Positions 30,301-38,345 of a stretch of 64,000 bases of DNA are shown piece by piece. Each line of letters opens with the position of its first letter. The first letter of the stretch is position 1. The notes under the pieces are model-generated. The model worked only from the letters and a program-made list of their open reading frames with translations. It did not search any database and was not told the DNA's origin. Made by a program: the position numbers and the translations under genes. The stretch is from Streptomyces sp. CB01635 (GTDB lineage: Bacteria > Actinomycetota > Actinomycetes > Streptomycetales > Streptomycetaceae): positions 186,001-250,000 of the forward strand of contig NZ_NNBL01000007.1 in the NCBI RefSeq assembly GCF_002803065.1. Reading direction: 5' to 3'.

Positions 30301-30482
30301 TGCTCCGCGATGGCAAGGTCATCGCGGAGAACCTCAACATCTCCGGTCTGCGTCGCTTCAAGGACGACGTCACCGAGATCCGCGAAGGCTTCGAGGGCGG
30401 TATCAACCTCGGAAACTTCAACGACATCAAGATCGACGACGTCATCGCGACGTACGAGATGCGCGAGAAGCCGCGCGCCTGA
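27369..30482 (+). CDS. infB: Translation initiation factor IF-2
   Basis: IF-2 is the GTPase that delivers fMet-tRNA to the 30S subunit. At 1037 residues it is long because of a Pro/Ala/Gly-rich N-terminal linker (about residues 50-420) typical of Streptomyces. An IF2-N domain starts the protein (KVRVYELAKEFGVES). The G domain has GHVDHGKTRLLD at about residues 539-550, DTPGHEAF and NKID. Domains II-IV follow, with the C-terminal tRNA-binding domain at the end. AAGGAG precedes the GTG start by five bases. A hairpin terminator follows. Confidence 0.97.
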   Translation: MAKVRVYELAKEFGVESKVVMAKLQELGEFVRSASSTIEAPVVRKLTDALQQGSGGGKPAARKAAPAKPSPARPSPAQAAKPAAPRPPAPKPAAAEKPAADAPVTPAAGQRPTPGPKPAPRPAAPAPAAPEFTAPPAAPAAPAAQAPAASPAAGPRPGARPGAPKPGGARPAGPGQGAQGQGRGERGDRGDRQGAPRPGGQGQGQRPGGRPAGPRPGNNPFTSGGSTGMARPQAPRPGGAPRPGGGQGGPGGPRPQGGPGGAPRPQGGQGGARPTPGGMPRPQAGAPRPGGAPGGNRPNPGMMPQRPAAGSPRPGGGPGGGRGPGGGGRPGGGGGGRPGGGGGFAGRPAGPGGGGGGFAGRPGGGGGGFAGRPGGGGGFAGRPGGGRPGGPGARGGTQGAFGRPGGPARRGRKSKRQRRQEYEAMQAPSVGGVMLPRGNGQSVRLSRGASLTDFAEKINANPASLVAVMMNLGEMVTATQSVSDETLKLLADEMNYILEIVSPEEEDRELLESFDIEFGEDEGGEEFLVARPPVVTVMGHVDHGKTRLLDTIRKTNVVAGEAGGITQHIGAYQVSTEVNEEERRITFIDTPGHEAFTAMRARGAKSTDIAILVVAANDGVMPQTIEALNHAKAAGVPIVVAVNKIDVEGADPTKVRGQLTEFGLVAEEYGGDTMFVDISAKQGLNIDSLLEAVVLTADASLDLRANPEQDAQGIAIESHLDRGRGAVSTVLVQRGTLRIGDTMVVGDAYGRVRAMLDDNGNNVEEAGPSTPVLVLGLTNVPGAGDNFLVVDEDRTARQIAEKRAARERNANFARRGVRFSLENLDEALKAGLVQELNLIIKGDASGSVEALESSLLQLDVGEEVDIRVLHRGVGAVTESDIDLATGSDAIVIGFNVRAAGRAAQMADREGVDVRYYSVIYQAIEEIEAALKGMLKPEYEEVELGTAEIREIFRSSKLGNIAGVLVRSGEVKRNTKARLLRDGKVIAENLNISGLRRFKDDVTEIREGFEGGINLGNFNDIKIDDVIATYEMREKPRA
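28381..28545 (+). repeat. Gly-rich tandem coding repeats inside infB
   Basis: The segment codes for four copies of FAGRP separated by runs of glycine, at spacings of about 42, 33 and 30 bases. The copies are nearly identical at DNA level (TTCGCCGGTCGTC), so the number of units could change by slippage. They lie in the unstructured linker before the G domain. Confidence 0.7.
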
Positions 30483-30500
30483 TCCGCGCACGGTGAAGGT

Positions 30501-30541
30501 CGGGGCCGGTCGGCGGGAGGAAATCCCGTCGATCGGCCCCG
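30501..30541 (+). terminator. Hairpin terminator-like structure after infB
   Basis: An 18-bp stem (30501-30518 with 30524-30541), perfect apart from two G-U pairs, with a 5-base loop. It lies between infB and the ylxP gene. Transcription of ylxP-rbfA-truB may therefore partly depend on a promoter in 30542-30623 or on readthrough. Confidence 0.75.
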
Positions 30542-30623
30542 GCCGTTGCGTGTACGGTTCTGGTGTCCCTGCCAAGTGGTTGGCGGGGCCACGAACCCGA
30601 ACCGGCGGGACATCCGGACACAC

Positions 30624-30917
30624 ATGTATGTGGGGACTCTGTCCTTTGATCTGCTCCTCGGCGACGTTCATACGCTGAAGGAGAAACGCTCCGTGATCCG
30701 CCCGATAGTTGCCGAACTCCAGCGCAAGTACGCGGTGAGTGCGGCGGAGACCGGGAACCAGGAACTTCACCGCAGGGCCGAGATCGGCCTGGCGATGGTC
30801 TCCGGGGACACGGGGCACCTCACGGACGTACTGGACCGGTGCGAGCGTCTCATCGCCGCCCGTCCCGAGGTGGAGCTGCTCTCCGTTCGACGCAGGCTCC
30901 ACGGCGACGAAGACTGA
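30624..30917 (+). CDS. ylxP: DUF503 (YlxP-like) protein
   Basis: This 97-residue protein begins MYVGTLSFDLLLGDVHTLKEKRS, which matches DUF503, a small protein commonly coded between infB and rbfA. Its function is not well defined; it is thought to act near ribosome maturation. The ATG at 30624 was chosen because conserved sequence starts there. Confidence 0.88.
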   Translation: MYVGTLSFDLLLGDVHTLKEKRSVIRPIVAELQRKYAVSAAETGNQELHRRAEIGLAMVSGDTGHLTDVLDRCERLIAARPEVELLSVRRRLHGDED

Positions 30918-30950
30918 CTTTAAGAGCAAGGCGAAGAAGGAGACGGCGCA

Positions 30951-31412
30951 GTGGCCGACAACGCGCGGGCGAAAAGGCTGGCGGACCTCATCCGAGAGGT
31001 GGTGGCCAAGAAGCTCCAGCGGGGGATCAAGGACCCGCGGCTCGGTACGCACGTGACCATCACCGACACCCGGGTGACGGGTGACCTGCGGGAGGCGACC
31101 GTCTTCTACACGGTCTACGGCGACGACGAGGAGCGTGCCGCTGCCGCGGCCGGCCTCGAGAGCGCCAAGGGCGTACTCCGTTCGGCGGTGGGCCAGGCGG
31201 CCGGCGTGAAGTTCACGCCGACCCTGGCCTTCGTGGCGGACGCCCTGCCGGACAACGCCAAGGCCATCGATGACCTCCTCGACAAGGCCAGGATCTCGGA
31301 CGCGAAGGTCCGGGAGGCGTCGGCCGGTGCCGAGTTCGCCGGGGGCGCGGACCCGTACCGCAAGCCCGAGGACGAGGACGGCGCGGACGAGGACGGCGAA
31401 GCCTCGGAATGA
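30951..31412 (+). CDS. rbfA: 30S ribosome-binding factor A
   Basis: RbfA is a cold-shock ribosome maturation factor that binds the 30S neck. The 153-residue product has the KH-like fold: RAKRLADLIREVVAKKLQRG, then ITDTRVTGDLREATVFYTVY and a later TPTLAFVAD. The C-terminal 30 residues are acidic and unstructured. Start GTG with AAGGAG about seven bases upstream. The stop overlaps the truB start (ATGA). Confidence 0.95.
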   Translation: MADNARAKRLADLIREVVAKKLQRGIKDPRLGTHVTITDTRVTGDLREATVFYTVYGDDEERAAAAAGLESAKGVLRSAVGQAAGVKFTPTLAFVADALPDNAKAIDDLLDKARISDAKVREASAGAEFAGGADPYRKPEDEDGADEDGEASE

Positions 31413-32317
31413 CGCAGAAGAACACCCCGACGCCCGACGGTCTTGTCATTGTCGACAAGCCGTCGGGCTTCACTTCGCACGACGTGGTGGCCAAGATGCG
31501 CGGGATCGCGAAGACCCGCCGCGTCGGCCACGCGGGCACGCTCGACCCCATGGCGACCGGTGTCCTGGTCCTCGGCGTGGAACGGGCGACCAAGCTGCTC
31601 GGCCATCTCGCGCTGACCGAGAAGGAGTACCTGGGCACGATCCGGCTCGGCCAGAACACGCTGACCGACGACGCCGAGGGCGACCTCACGTCGTCCACCG
31701 ACGCGTCCGGCGTGGCCCGCGACGCGATCGACGCCGGGGTCGCCAAGCTGACCGGCGCCATCATGCAGGTCCCGTCCAAGGTCAGCGCCATCAAGATCAA
31801 CGGCGTGCGTTCCTACAAGCGGGCCCGCGAGGGCGAGGAGTTCGAGATCCCGGCGCGGCCGGTCACCGTCTCGTCCTTCACCGTCTACGACATCAGGGAC
31901 GCGGTCGCCGAGGACGGCACCCCGGTCCTCGACCTGGTCGTCTCGGTGGTCTGCTCGTCAGGGACGTACATCCGGGCCCTCGCCAGGGACCTGGGCGCCG
32001 ACCTCGGCGTCGGCGGTCACCTCACGGCGCTGCGGCGCACGCGGGTCGGCCCCTACAAGCTGGACTCCGCGCGCACCCTCGACCAGCTCCAGCAGGAGCT
32101 GACCGTGATGCCCGTCGCGGACGCCGCGACCGCCGCGTTCCCCCGCTGGGACGTGGACGCCAAGCGCGCCAAGCTGTTGCTCAACGGGGTCCGTCTGGAG
32201 GTGCCCGGCGAGTACGCGGGCGCCGGGCCCGTCGCCGTGTTCGACCCCGAGGGCGTGTTCCTCGCGCTCGTGGAGGAGTCGAAGGGCAAGGCGAAGAGCC
32301 TCGCCGTCTTCGGCTGA
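31409..32317 (+). CDS. truB: tRNA pseudouridine-55 synthase
   Basis: TruB makes pseudouridine 55 in the T loop of tRNAs. The 302-residue protein has DGLVIVDKPSGFTSHDVV at the start, the catalytic Asp in GHAGTLDPMATGVL (about residue 48), and SSGTYIRALARDLG. A C-terminal PUA-like domain follows. It overlaps rbfA by four bases and closes the operon, followed by a hairpin. Confidence 0.96.
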   Translation: MTQKNTPTPDGLVIVDKPSGFTSHDVVAKMRGIAKTRRVGHAGTLDPMATGVLVLGVERATKLLGHLALTEKEYLGTIRLGQNTLTDDAEGDLTSSTDASGVARDAIDAGVAKLTGAIMQVPSKVSAIKINGVRSYKRAREGEEFEIPARPVTVSSFTVYDIRDAVAEDGTPVLDLVVSVVCSSGTYIRALARDLGADLGVGGHLTALRRTRVGPYKLDSARTLDQLQQELTVMPVADAATAAFPRWDVDAKRAKLLLNGVRLEVPGEYAGAGPVAVFDPEGVFLALVEESKGKAKSLAVFG

Positions 32318-32337
32318 TCTCTTCGCCGGCCCCCCGC

Positions 32338-32377
32338 CGTGGAGCGGCGCGCGCAGTCAGCCGCGTGCCGCTCCACG
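32338..32377 (+). terminator. Hairpin terminator after truB
   Basis: An 11-bp perfect stem (CGTGGAGCGGC at 32338-32348 with its complement at 32367-32377) and an 18-base loop. It begins 20 bases after truB. The remaining gap to 32545 holds the promoter region of the next gene, with no clear consensus seen. Confidence 0.7.
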
Positions 32378-32545
32378 ATCCCCCTCCCCAAGGGTCTATC
32401 CATCACCCCCGATCTGTTCACCCCTTCGGGCGGGCGCTCGGAGTGAACCGAGGGAGTGGAAGGGGGCGCGTTCGCTCCGGCGCCTGTTCCGCTGATCACC
32501 GCGCGCCTACCGTCGGTCCTACGGGGCGTGGCGGGAGGTTCGACG

Positions 32546-35500
32546 ATGGCGGGACTGGGCCCCCGGGCCGGAGACGGGGACGCGACGGGTCCCGGGACCG
32601 GTCCGCCCCTCGTCCATGTCTTCGATCTGGCCGGACGCCCGCGCGGCGTCGGCTTCGTCGCCGACGACCACGGGACCGTCGTCACGAGCCATGAAGTCGT
32701 GGACGGACTCGGCCGCGTCGTGCTGCGCGCGCCCGGCGGGATCACCTGTGTCGTGGGCGCCGCCGATGTCGTCCCGCTGCCCGAGTCGGCCCTCGCGCTC
32801 ATCCGCACCGACGCGACGGAGGGCCTCGGTATGCGCCCGCTGCCGGTGGCCGTCCGGGGCCCGGCCGGGGCCGGGGCGTATGTGCTGATCGCCGCCGGGG
32901 GCTGGCGCGAGGCGCGCGTCCTCGGCCATGTCGACGTCACGTACACCGCGACCGACGGCTTCCATGTCGTCCCCGGGGCCATGGAGCTGGCCATCGGCAC
33001 GGACGGCCGCGACGCGCTGCGGCTCGGGGGAGGGGCCGCCGGGGGACCCGTCGTCGACGCCGCTTCAGGCTCCGTCCTCGCCGTTCTCGGCACGGCACTC
33101 GAGGCCGGACACCGCGCCGCCGGGTTCGCCGTGCCGCTGCGGGAGGCCGCTGCCGCCGCCCCGGACGGGCCGCTCGCCGCACTCCTCGCGCGGAACGCGG
33201 CCACCGTGCCGGTGTACGGGGACGAACTCAACCTGGCGGGCTCACTCCAGCTGACGGCCACGTCGGTCGGGTCCGACGGGCCGGGCGCGGTCCTCGACCC
33301 GGGGCCGGTCGAACGGCCCGAAGTGGCAAGGGAGTTCGCCGAGTTCGAGATGTCCGACACGGCCGTCCTCGCCCTCGTGGGAGCGCCGGGCAGCGGCCGT
33401 ACGACGGAGCTCGCCGCGTATGCCGCGCGACGCGGACGTGGCGCCCACCCCGCCCCCACCCTCTGGCTGCGCGGCGCGGATCTGCACGGCGATGACCGGA
33501 GCGTGGCGGACGCCGCGCGGCGGGCGCTGGTCAGGGCCGGGCGCATCGTCGCGGCATCACTGCCCGGGGCCGTCCCCGGACAGACCGGGGAGCCCGAGGG
33601 CCCGGAGCCCGGCGGTGCCGGCGTCGGTGATGTGTCGCCGGAGCGGATCGCGGCGCCCGCACGCGCCGCCGGCCGGCCCCTCGTGCTGCTCCTCGACGGG
33701 CCCGAGGAGATGCCGCCCGTACTGGCGCACCGGCTGGCGGAGTGGACCGAGGGCACGGCGCGCTGGCTGCGGGAGACCGGCGTGCGGCTCGTCGTGGCGT
33801 GCCGGGGGGAGTACTGGGAGCGCGCGGGCGAGCTGTTCCCGGCCCGTGTGCTGTACGGGCGGACGGGGCGGCTGCCCGCCTGTGTCCCGCTGGGGGAGCT
33901 GACCGGGGATCAGGCCCGCGTGGCGTGGGAGCGGTACGGGCTGCCCGAGGACGCGCTCGCCGGCCGCGACGCACGGCATCCGCTCGCGCTGCGGCTCCTC
34001 GCCGAAGTGCGGGCTGCGCTGCCCGGGCCCGTGCCGGGCAGCGCCGACCGGGACGCCGTCTTCGCCGCGTATCTCGACCTCATGTGCCTGCGCGTGGCGG
34101 TGCGCCTCGCCGCGGTGAACGGGCTGCGCGGCACGGCCGTGCGCAGGCTCGCCGCCCGGGTGTCCGGGCAGGTCCACGAGGCGGCGCGGCGCTGCCTGGG
34201 GCCGGGACAGGGGGAGTTGGACCGCGAGGCGTTCGAGGAGGTGTTCCCCTGGGGCGCGCTGCCGGGGCGGCGCGGCGGCGGCGTCACGGCGTGGGCCCCG
34301 GCCGTCCTCACCGAAGGCGTACTCGTCCCCGCGGGGCGCGGCTACCGGTTCGCGCACGAGGAGGTCGCCGACTGGATCCAGGGCATGCACCTGGACCTGG
34401 ACGAGGCGCTCCGGGCGCTCGTGTACCGCGACCGGGGCGCCGGCCGGGCCGCGCCCACGGTGCCCGTTCCCCGGCACCGCGCGGGCCCCGTCGTCCAGGC
34501 CCTCCTCCTCGTCGAGCGGCAGCGGGGGCCGGCCCAACTCGGCGGATATCTGGCCGAGTTGGCGCTCAGGTCGCTCACGCCTGGCGACGCCGACGCCTCC
34601 TGGTGGGCGGCCCACCTCGTCGAGGAGGCGCTCCTGCGCGTGCCCGACGCCACTCCCTATCTCGGGGTGCTCGAACCGCTCGCCGACCGCGGTCGCCTCG
34701 ACCCCTCGTTCTGGCGCCGGATCCCTGTCACGGACGCCGACCGCCTCGGCCTCCTGCGCCGTCTCGTCGTGCACGATCCGCCGCCCGGTAGCCACGCCCG
34801 CCACCTGGACACCGTCGCCGACCTGCTCGCCGCCGACCCGGCCGGTGTCCAGGTCCACCTCACCCGCTGGTTCGACGACGCGCGGCCGCTGCCCGCCCTG
34901 CCCGACGCGACCGTCGCCACCGCGGCTCAGGCTCTCCTGCACACGCACCGGCACCGCGCCGTCGACGACCTCACCGAGGCGCTCGCCGACTGTGCGCACC
35001 CGCACGGCGACGAACTCCTCGCCGTGCTCGCCCACGAGGAGCCGTCCGCGCTGTGCCGCGCCGTCGACCGCTGGGCCCACGACGAGCGCCCCGCCCGCCG
35101 CGCGTCCGCCGTCGCCCACGCCCTGCGGGTCGCCCCGCACGTCGCCACCGACGCCGACCGCAGCCTGCTGCGCTATGCCGCGCTCGCCCTGCTCGCCCGC
35201 ACCGCCGACGGCGCCCCGCACGGCACCGCCCTCGCCCTCCTCGTACGCGACCCGCAGACCCGCGGCAAGTATCTGGCGCCCGCCCTGGAGCGGTTCGCGG
35301 ACGGCGAACCGCAACTGCCCGTGAGCGCGCTCGCCGCCGCCCTCGCCACGCACCCCGAGCCCGTCCTCCGCGCCTTCCGGGACCGCGCGCGGGAGCCGGG
35401 CGGCGCGGCCGACGTGCTGGAGACCCTCGCCGCCGTGACCGCGCCCGCACTCGCGCGGCGGGCGGCCGCCCTCGTCGAGGACCTCTCGGCGGACCGGCCC

Positions 35501-36163
35501 GACGCCGCTGTGGACATCGCCGCGTACGTCGACCGTTGCCTGGAACACGGGCCGGCCGGGCGAGCTGTCCTCTTCCCCCTCGTCACGAGGCTGCTCCGCA
35601 CCTGTCCGGGCCCCGGGCGGGCCGCGCTCGCGCCCGTCCTCGCCGCACCCGGCACCGGCGCCTCACGCGCCCTGCGCGGCGAGCTCCTCGACGTACTGCT
35701 CGCCCACGAGGACGACCCGGACGTGCTCGACGCCGTCCTGCGGACCGCCGCCCGCAGCGCCGGGGGAGCCGGGGCGACCCGCACCCGCGACCTGGTGCGG
35801 CGCACCGGACAGCGGCTCGTCCGCACCCCGGAGGGAGCCGCACGCTTCGACCGCGGGCTCGTCGCGGCCGCCGACTCGGTGCCTGGGTTCGCCGCCCTTC
35901 TCATCCAGTGGCTGGAGGGGGCGCCGCGCGAGTGGGCCGCCCTCGTCGGGCCGAGCGCCCGCCGTGTGATCGAGGGCCTGGGGCCCTTCGTCTCGGTCAC
36001 GCCCGATCAGGGAGCGGGGTCCGGTGCCGCGCATCGCAAGGAGGAGGAGGGGGTCGACGGGATGAGGGTCCCCCTTGCTCGAGCGCAGCCCAGAGCTTGG
36101 GGGAGCAGGAGACCGGCGGCAACGCCACGAGGCGCGGCACCGGACCCCGCGACCCCGGCGTGA
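32546..36163 (+). CDS. Degenerate trypsin-like domain fused to an NTPase and helical repeats
   Basis: This is a 1205-residue multidomain protein. Residues about 20-200 look like a trypsin-type fold. The usual triad is absent: the His motif region reads VVTSHEVVDG (47-54), the Asp region reads SALALIRTD, and the nucleophile motif GxSGGP reads GAAGGPVVD (Ala at 165). Residues about 265-560 form a P-loop NTPase of STAND-like type, with Walker A GAPGSGRTT (279-287, Arg for the usual Lys) and Walker B VLLLDGPEE (380-388). The rest is Ala/Leu/Arg-rich helical, HEAT-like repeats. GGGAGG precedes the ATG by seven bases. I see no membrane segment. The last ~30 residues are read through a dispersed repeat. 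The role is unknown; such architectures occur in signalling and defence NTPases. Confidence 0.8.
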   Translation: MAGLGPRAGDGDATGPGTGPPLVHVFDLAGRPRGVGFVADDHGTVVTSHEVVDGLGRVVLRAPGGITCVVGAADVVPLPESALALIRTDATEGLGMRPLPVAVRGPAGAGAYVLIAAGGWREARVLGHVDVTYTATDGFHVVPGAMELAIGTDGRDALRLGGGAAGGPVVDAASGSVLAVLGTALEAGHRAAGFAVPLREAAAAAPDGPLAALLARNAATVPVYGDELNLAGSLQLTATSVGSDGPGAVLDPGPVERPEVAREFAEFEMSDTAVLALVGAPGSGRTTELAAYAARRGRGAHPAPTLWLRGADLHGDDRSVADAARRALVRAGRIVAASLPGAVPGQTGEPEGPEPGGAGVGDVSPERIAAPARAAGRPLVLLLDGPEEMPPVLAHRLAEWTEGTARWLRETGVRLVVACRGEYWERAGELFPARVLYGRTGRLPACVPLGELTGDQARVAWERYGLPEDALAGRDARHPLALRLLAEVRAALPGPVPGSADRDAVFAAYLDLMCLRVAVRLAAVNGLRGTAVRRLAARVSGQVHEAARRCLGPGQGELDREAFEEVFPWGALPGRRGGGVTAWAPAVLTEGVLVPAGRGYRFAHEEVADWIQGMHLDLDEALRALVYRDRGAGRAAPTVPVPRHRAGPVVQALLLVERQRGPAQLGGYLAELALRSLTPGDADASWWAAHLVEEALLRVPDATPYLGVLEPLADRGRLDPSFWRRIPVTDADRLGLLRRLVVHDPPPGSHARHLDTVADLLAADPAGVQVHLTRWFDDARPLPALPDATVATAAQALLHTHRHRAVDDLTEALADCAHPHGDELLAVLAHEEPSALCRAVDRWAHDERPARRASAVAHALRVAPHVATDADRSLLRYAALALLARTADGAPHGTALALLVRDPQTRGKYLAPALERFADGEPQLPVSALAAALATHPEPVLRAFRDRAREPGGAADVLETLAAVTAPALARRAAALVEDLSADRPDAAVDIAAYVDRCLEHGPAGRAVLFPLVTRLLRTCPGPGRAALAPVLAAPGTGASRALRGELLDVLLAHEDDPDVLDAVLRTAARSAGGAGATRTRDLVRRTGQRLVRTPEGAARFDRGLVAAADSVPGFAALLIQWLEGAPREWAALVGPSARRVIEGLGPFVSVTPDQGAGSGAAHRKEEEGVDGMRVPLARAQPRAWGSRRPAATPRGAAPDPATPA
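36069..36105 (+). repeat. Dispersed Streptomyces palindromic repeat at the 3' end of the fusion gene
   Basis: The segment CCCCCTTGCTCGAGCGCAGC and its imperfect inverted partner GAGCTTGGGGG form an interrupted palindrome. I recognise it as a common Streptomyces intergenic repeat. Here it lies inside the coding frame, 58 bases before the stop codon. Confidence 0.65.
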
Positions 36164-36329
36164 TCCAAGCGAGAGGCCCCTGGCCGGGGTACGCGTGCCC
36201 GCCTGACCTGCCCATGCCGGTCCGGCGCCTCCCGATGCGGGGCGTGGGCGCTCGGCATGGCACTCTTAGACCTGCGTATTCGGCAAAGAGACGTAACAGT
36301 CGTACACAGGTTCGCGAGGAGCAATCACC

Positions 36330-37283
36330 GTGCAGCGCTGGCGTGGCTTGGAGGACATCCCCCAGGACTGGGGGCGCAGCGTCGTCACCATCGGCTCCTA
36401 CGACGGAGTGCACCGCGGCCATCAGTTGATCATCGGCCGGGCCGTCGAGCGGGCCCGTGAGCTCGGTGTGCCCGCCGTCGTGGTCACCTTCGACCCGCAC
36501 CCCAGCGAGGTCGTGCGCCCCGGCAGCCACCCTCCGCTGCTCGCCCCGCACCACCGGCGGGCGGAGCTGATGGCCGAGCTCGGCGTCGACGCCCTGCTGA
36601 TCCTTCCGTTCACCACCGAGTTCTCGAAGCTGTCGCCGGCCGATTTCGTCGCGAAGGTCCTGGTCGACAAGCTGCACGCGCGCCTCGTCGTCGAGGGGCC
36701 GAACTTCCGCTTCGGCCACCGCGCCGCGGGCAATGTCGCGTTCCTCGCCGAGCAGGGGACGACGTACGACTTCGAGGTCGAGGTCGTCGATCTGTACGTG
36801 AGCGGCTCGGCGGGCGGCGGCGAGCCCTTCTCGTCCACGCTGACCCGGCGGCTCGTCGCCGAGGGTGACATGGAGGGCGCGCGCGAGATCCTCGGCCGCC
36901 CGCACCGCGTCGAGGGCGTGGTCGTGCGCGGCGCCCAGCGCGGCCGCGAGCTGGGCTTCCCGACCGCCAACGTCGAGACGCTCCCGCACACCGCGATCCC
37001 GGCGGACGGCGTCTACGCGGGCTGGCTGCACGTGGGGGACGAGGCGATGCCCGCCGCGATCTCCGTGGGCACCAACCCGCAGTTCGACGGCACCGAGCGC
37101 ACCGTCGAGGCCTACGCCATCGACCGCGTGGACCTCGACCTGTACGGGCTGCACGTCGCCGTCGACTTCCTCGCCTATGTGCGCGGCATGGCGAAGTTCG
37201 ACTCGATCGAGTCGCTCCTTGTCGCCATCGCGGACGACGTGAAGCGGTCGCGGGAATTGGTCGAGGCGTACGAGGGCGAGTAG
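36330..37283 (+). CDS. ribF: Bifunctional riboflavin kinase / FAD synthetase
   Basis: RibF phosphorylates riboflavin to FMN and adenylylates it to FAD. The 317-residue protein has the adenylyltransferase domain first (VTIGSYDGVHRGHQLII at about residues 15-31, TFDPHPSEV, LLILPFTTEFSKL) and the flavokinase domain second (GRELGFPTANVE near residue 206). The GTG start follows CGAGGAG by about eight bases. The 166-base gap before it holds the promoter; no FMN riboswitch was recognised there. Confidence 0.95.
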   Translation: MQRWRGLEDIPQDWGRSVVTIGSYDGVHRGHQLIIGRAVERARELGVPAVVVTFDPHPSEVVRPGSHPPLLAPHHRRAELMAELGVDALLILPFTTEFSKLSPADFVAKVLVDKLHARLVVEGPNFRFGHRAAGNVAFLAEQGTTYDFEVEVVDLYVSGSAGGGEPFSSTLTRRLVAEGDMEGAREILGRPHRVEGVVVRGAQRGRELGFPTANVETLPHTAIPADGVYAGWLHVGDEAMPAAISVGTNPQFDGTERTVEAYAIDRVDLDLYGLHVAVDFLAYVRGMAKFDSIESLLVAIADDVKRSRELVEAYEGE

Positions 37284-37302
37284 GCGGGATCGGCCGAGGT
37301 CG

Positions 37303-37355
37303 CGGGGGCGCTGCCCCCGGACCCCTGGTCCTCAAGCGCCGGACGGGCTGGATTT
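37303..37355. repeat. Dispersed Streptomyces repeat that supplies the end of an ABC ATPase gene
   Basis: GGGGGCGCTGCCCCCGG is a short hairpin. It is followed by a sequence whose reverse strand reads AAATCCAGCCCGTCCGGCGC and then TTGAGGAC, which I recognise as a very frequent Streptomyces intergenic repeat. It lies between the convergent ribF and ABC ATPase genes and probably ends transcription from both sides. The reverse-strand ATPase reads its last seven residues and stop from it. Confidence 0.65.
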
Positions 37356-38345
37356 GGGCCGGCCGGCCTGGGCCGACGCCCAGTGGCAGGCCACCTGGGT
37401 CGTGCTCGCGCCCGACAGCACCGGCAGGTCCTCCCCGCGGCAGCGGTTCGCCACGCCCGACCGTTCCGCCTCGCCCGACGCCAGGATCTGGCAGCGGGCG
37501 TGGAAGCGGCAGCCGGACGGGATGCGCGACGGGTCCGGCGGCTCGCCCGTCAGGACGACCGGATCACCCGGCGCTTCCGGCAGAACCGACAACAGAGCCT
37601 GCGTGTACGGGTGTTGAGGTGCCGTCAGGACCTCCTCCACCGTTCCCGTCTCCACGATCCGGCCCAGATACATCACCGCCACCCGGTCCGCGATGTTCCA
37701 GGCGAGACCCAGGTCGTGCGTCACCACGAGGGCGGACAGGCCCAGTTCGTCGCGCAGCCTGAGCAGCAGCGCGAGGATCTCGCCGCGCACCGACGCGTCG
37801 AGGGACGCCACGGGCTCGTCCGCGACGATCAGTTCGGGGTCGAGGACGAGCGCGCCCGCGATCACGACACGCTGCCGCTGGCCGCCCGACAGCTCGTGCG
37901 GGTAGCGCAGGAAGAAGCGCTCCGGCGGGCGGAGTCCGGCTCGCGACAGGGCGTTCGCCACCGCCTCGCGCTCGTCGCCCGCGCACCCGTGGATGCGCAG
38001 GCCCTCGGCCACCGCGTCGTACACCGTGTGCCGCGGGTTCAGCGAACCGCTGGGGTCCTGGAGGACCAGCTGCACGCGCTTGCGGTACGCCTTGAGGGCG
38101 CGCGAGGAGTAGTCGAGGGGCTTCCCGTCGAACGTGACCCGGCCGGACGTCGGCGGTACCAGGCCGAGCAGGGAGCGGGCGAGCGTCGTCTTGCCGCAGC
38201 CCGACTCGCCCACCAGCGCCACGATCTCGCCGGGCGCGATGTCGAGGTCGACGCCGTCCACGGCCCGCGCGGGGTCGGCGCCACGGCGGCCGGGGAAGGT
38301 GACGTGCAGCGCGCCGGCCGTGAGGAGGGGGGACGTACTGGTCAT
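37332..38345 (-). CDS. ABC importer ATPase, OppF/DppF type
   Basis: This 337-residue ATPase has Walker A GESGCGKT (about residues 48-55), Q-loop VLQDPSGSLNP, signature LSGGQRQRVVIA, Walker B LIVADEPV and the switch His in VVTHDLG. The C-terminal extension with cysteines (SGCRFHARCQI and the later TQVACHW) is the oligopeptide/dipeptide transporter C-terminal region, present here but not in the other importer in this window. It overlaps the previous ATPase gene by four bases and is the last gene of its operon. Its final residues come from a dispersed repeat. Confidence 0.92.
   Translation of the reverse strand: MTSTSPLLTAGALHVTFPGRRGADPARAVDGVDLDIAPGEIVALVGESGCGKTTLARSLLGLVPPTSGRVTFDGKPLDYSSRALKAYRKRVQLVLQDPSGSLNPRHTVYDAVAEGLRIHGCAGDEREAVANALSRAGLRPPERFFLRYPHELSGGQRQRVVIAGALVLDPELIVADEPVASLDASVRGEILALLLRLRDELGLSALVVTHDLGLAWNIADRVAVMYLGRIVETGTVEEVLTAPQHPYTQALLSVLPEAPGDPVVLTGEPPDPSRIPSGCRFHARCQILASGEAERSGVANRCRGEDLPVLSGASTTQVACHWASAQAGRPKSSPSGA

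Noticed and set aside
27063..31052. 1329-codon reverse frame opposite infB, rich in Thr/Gly/Arg
   Set aside because: It is the complement of infB and its neighbours, which have clear IF-2, YlxR, YlxP and RbfA motifs. The reverse translation is low-complexity with no domain.
36180..36329. Possible FMN riboswitch upstream of ribF
   Set aside because: None of the conserved RFN-element segments could be found; only ordinary promoter-like sequence is visible.
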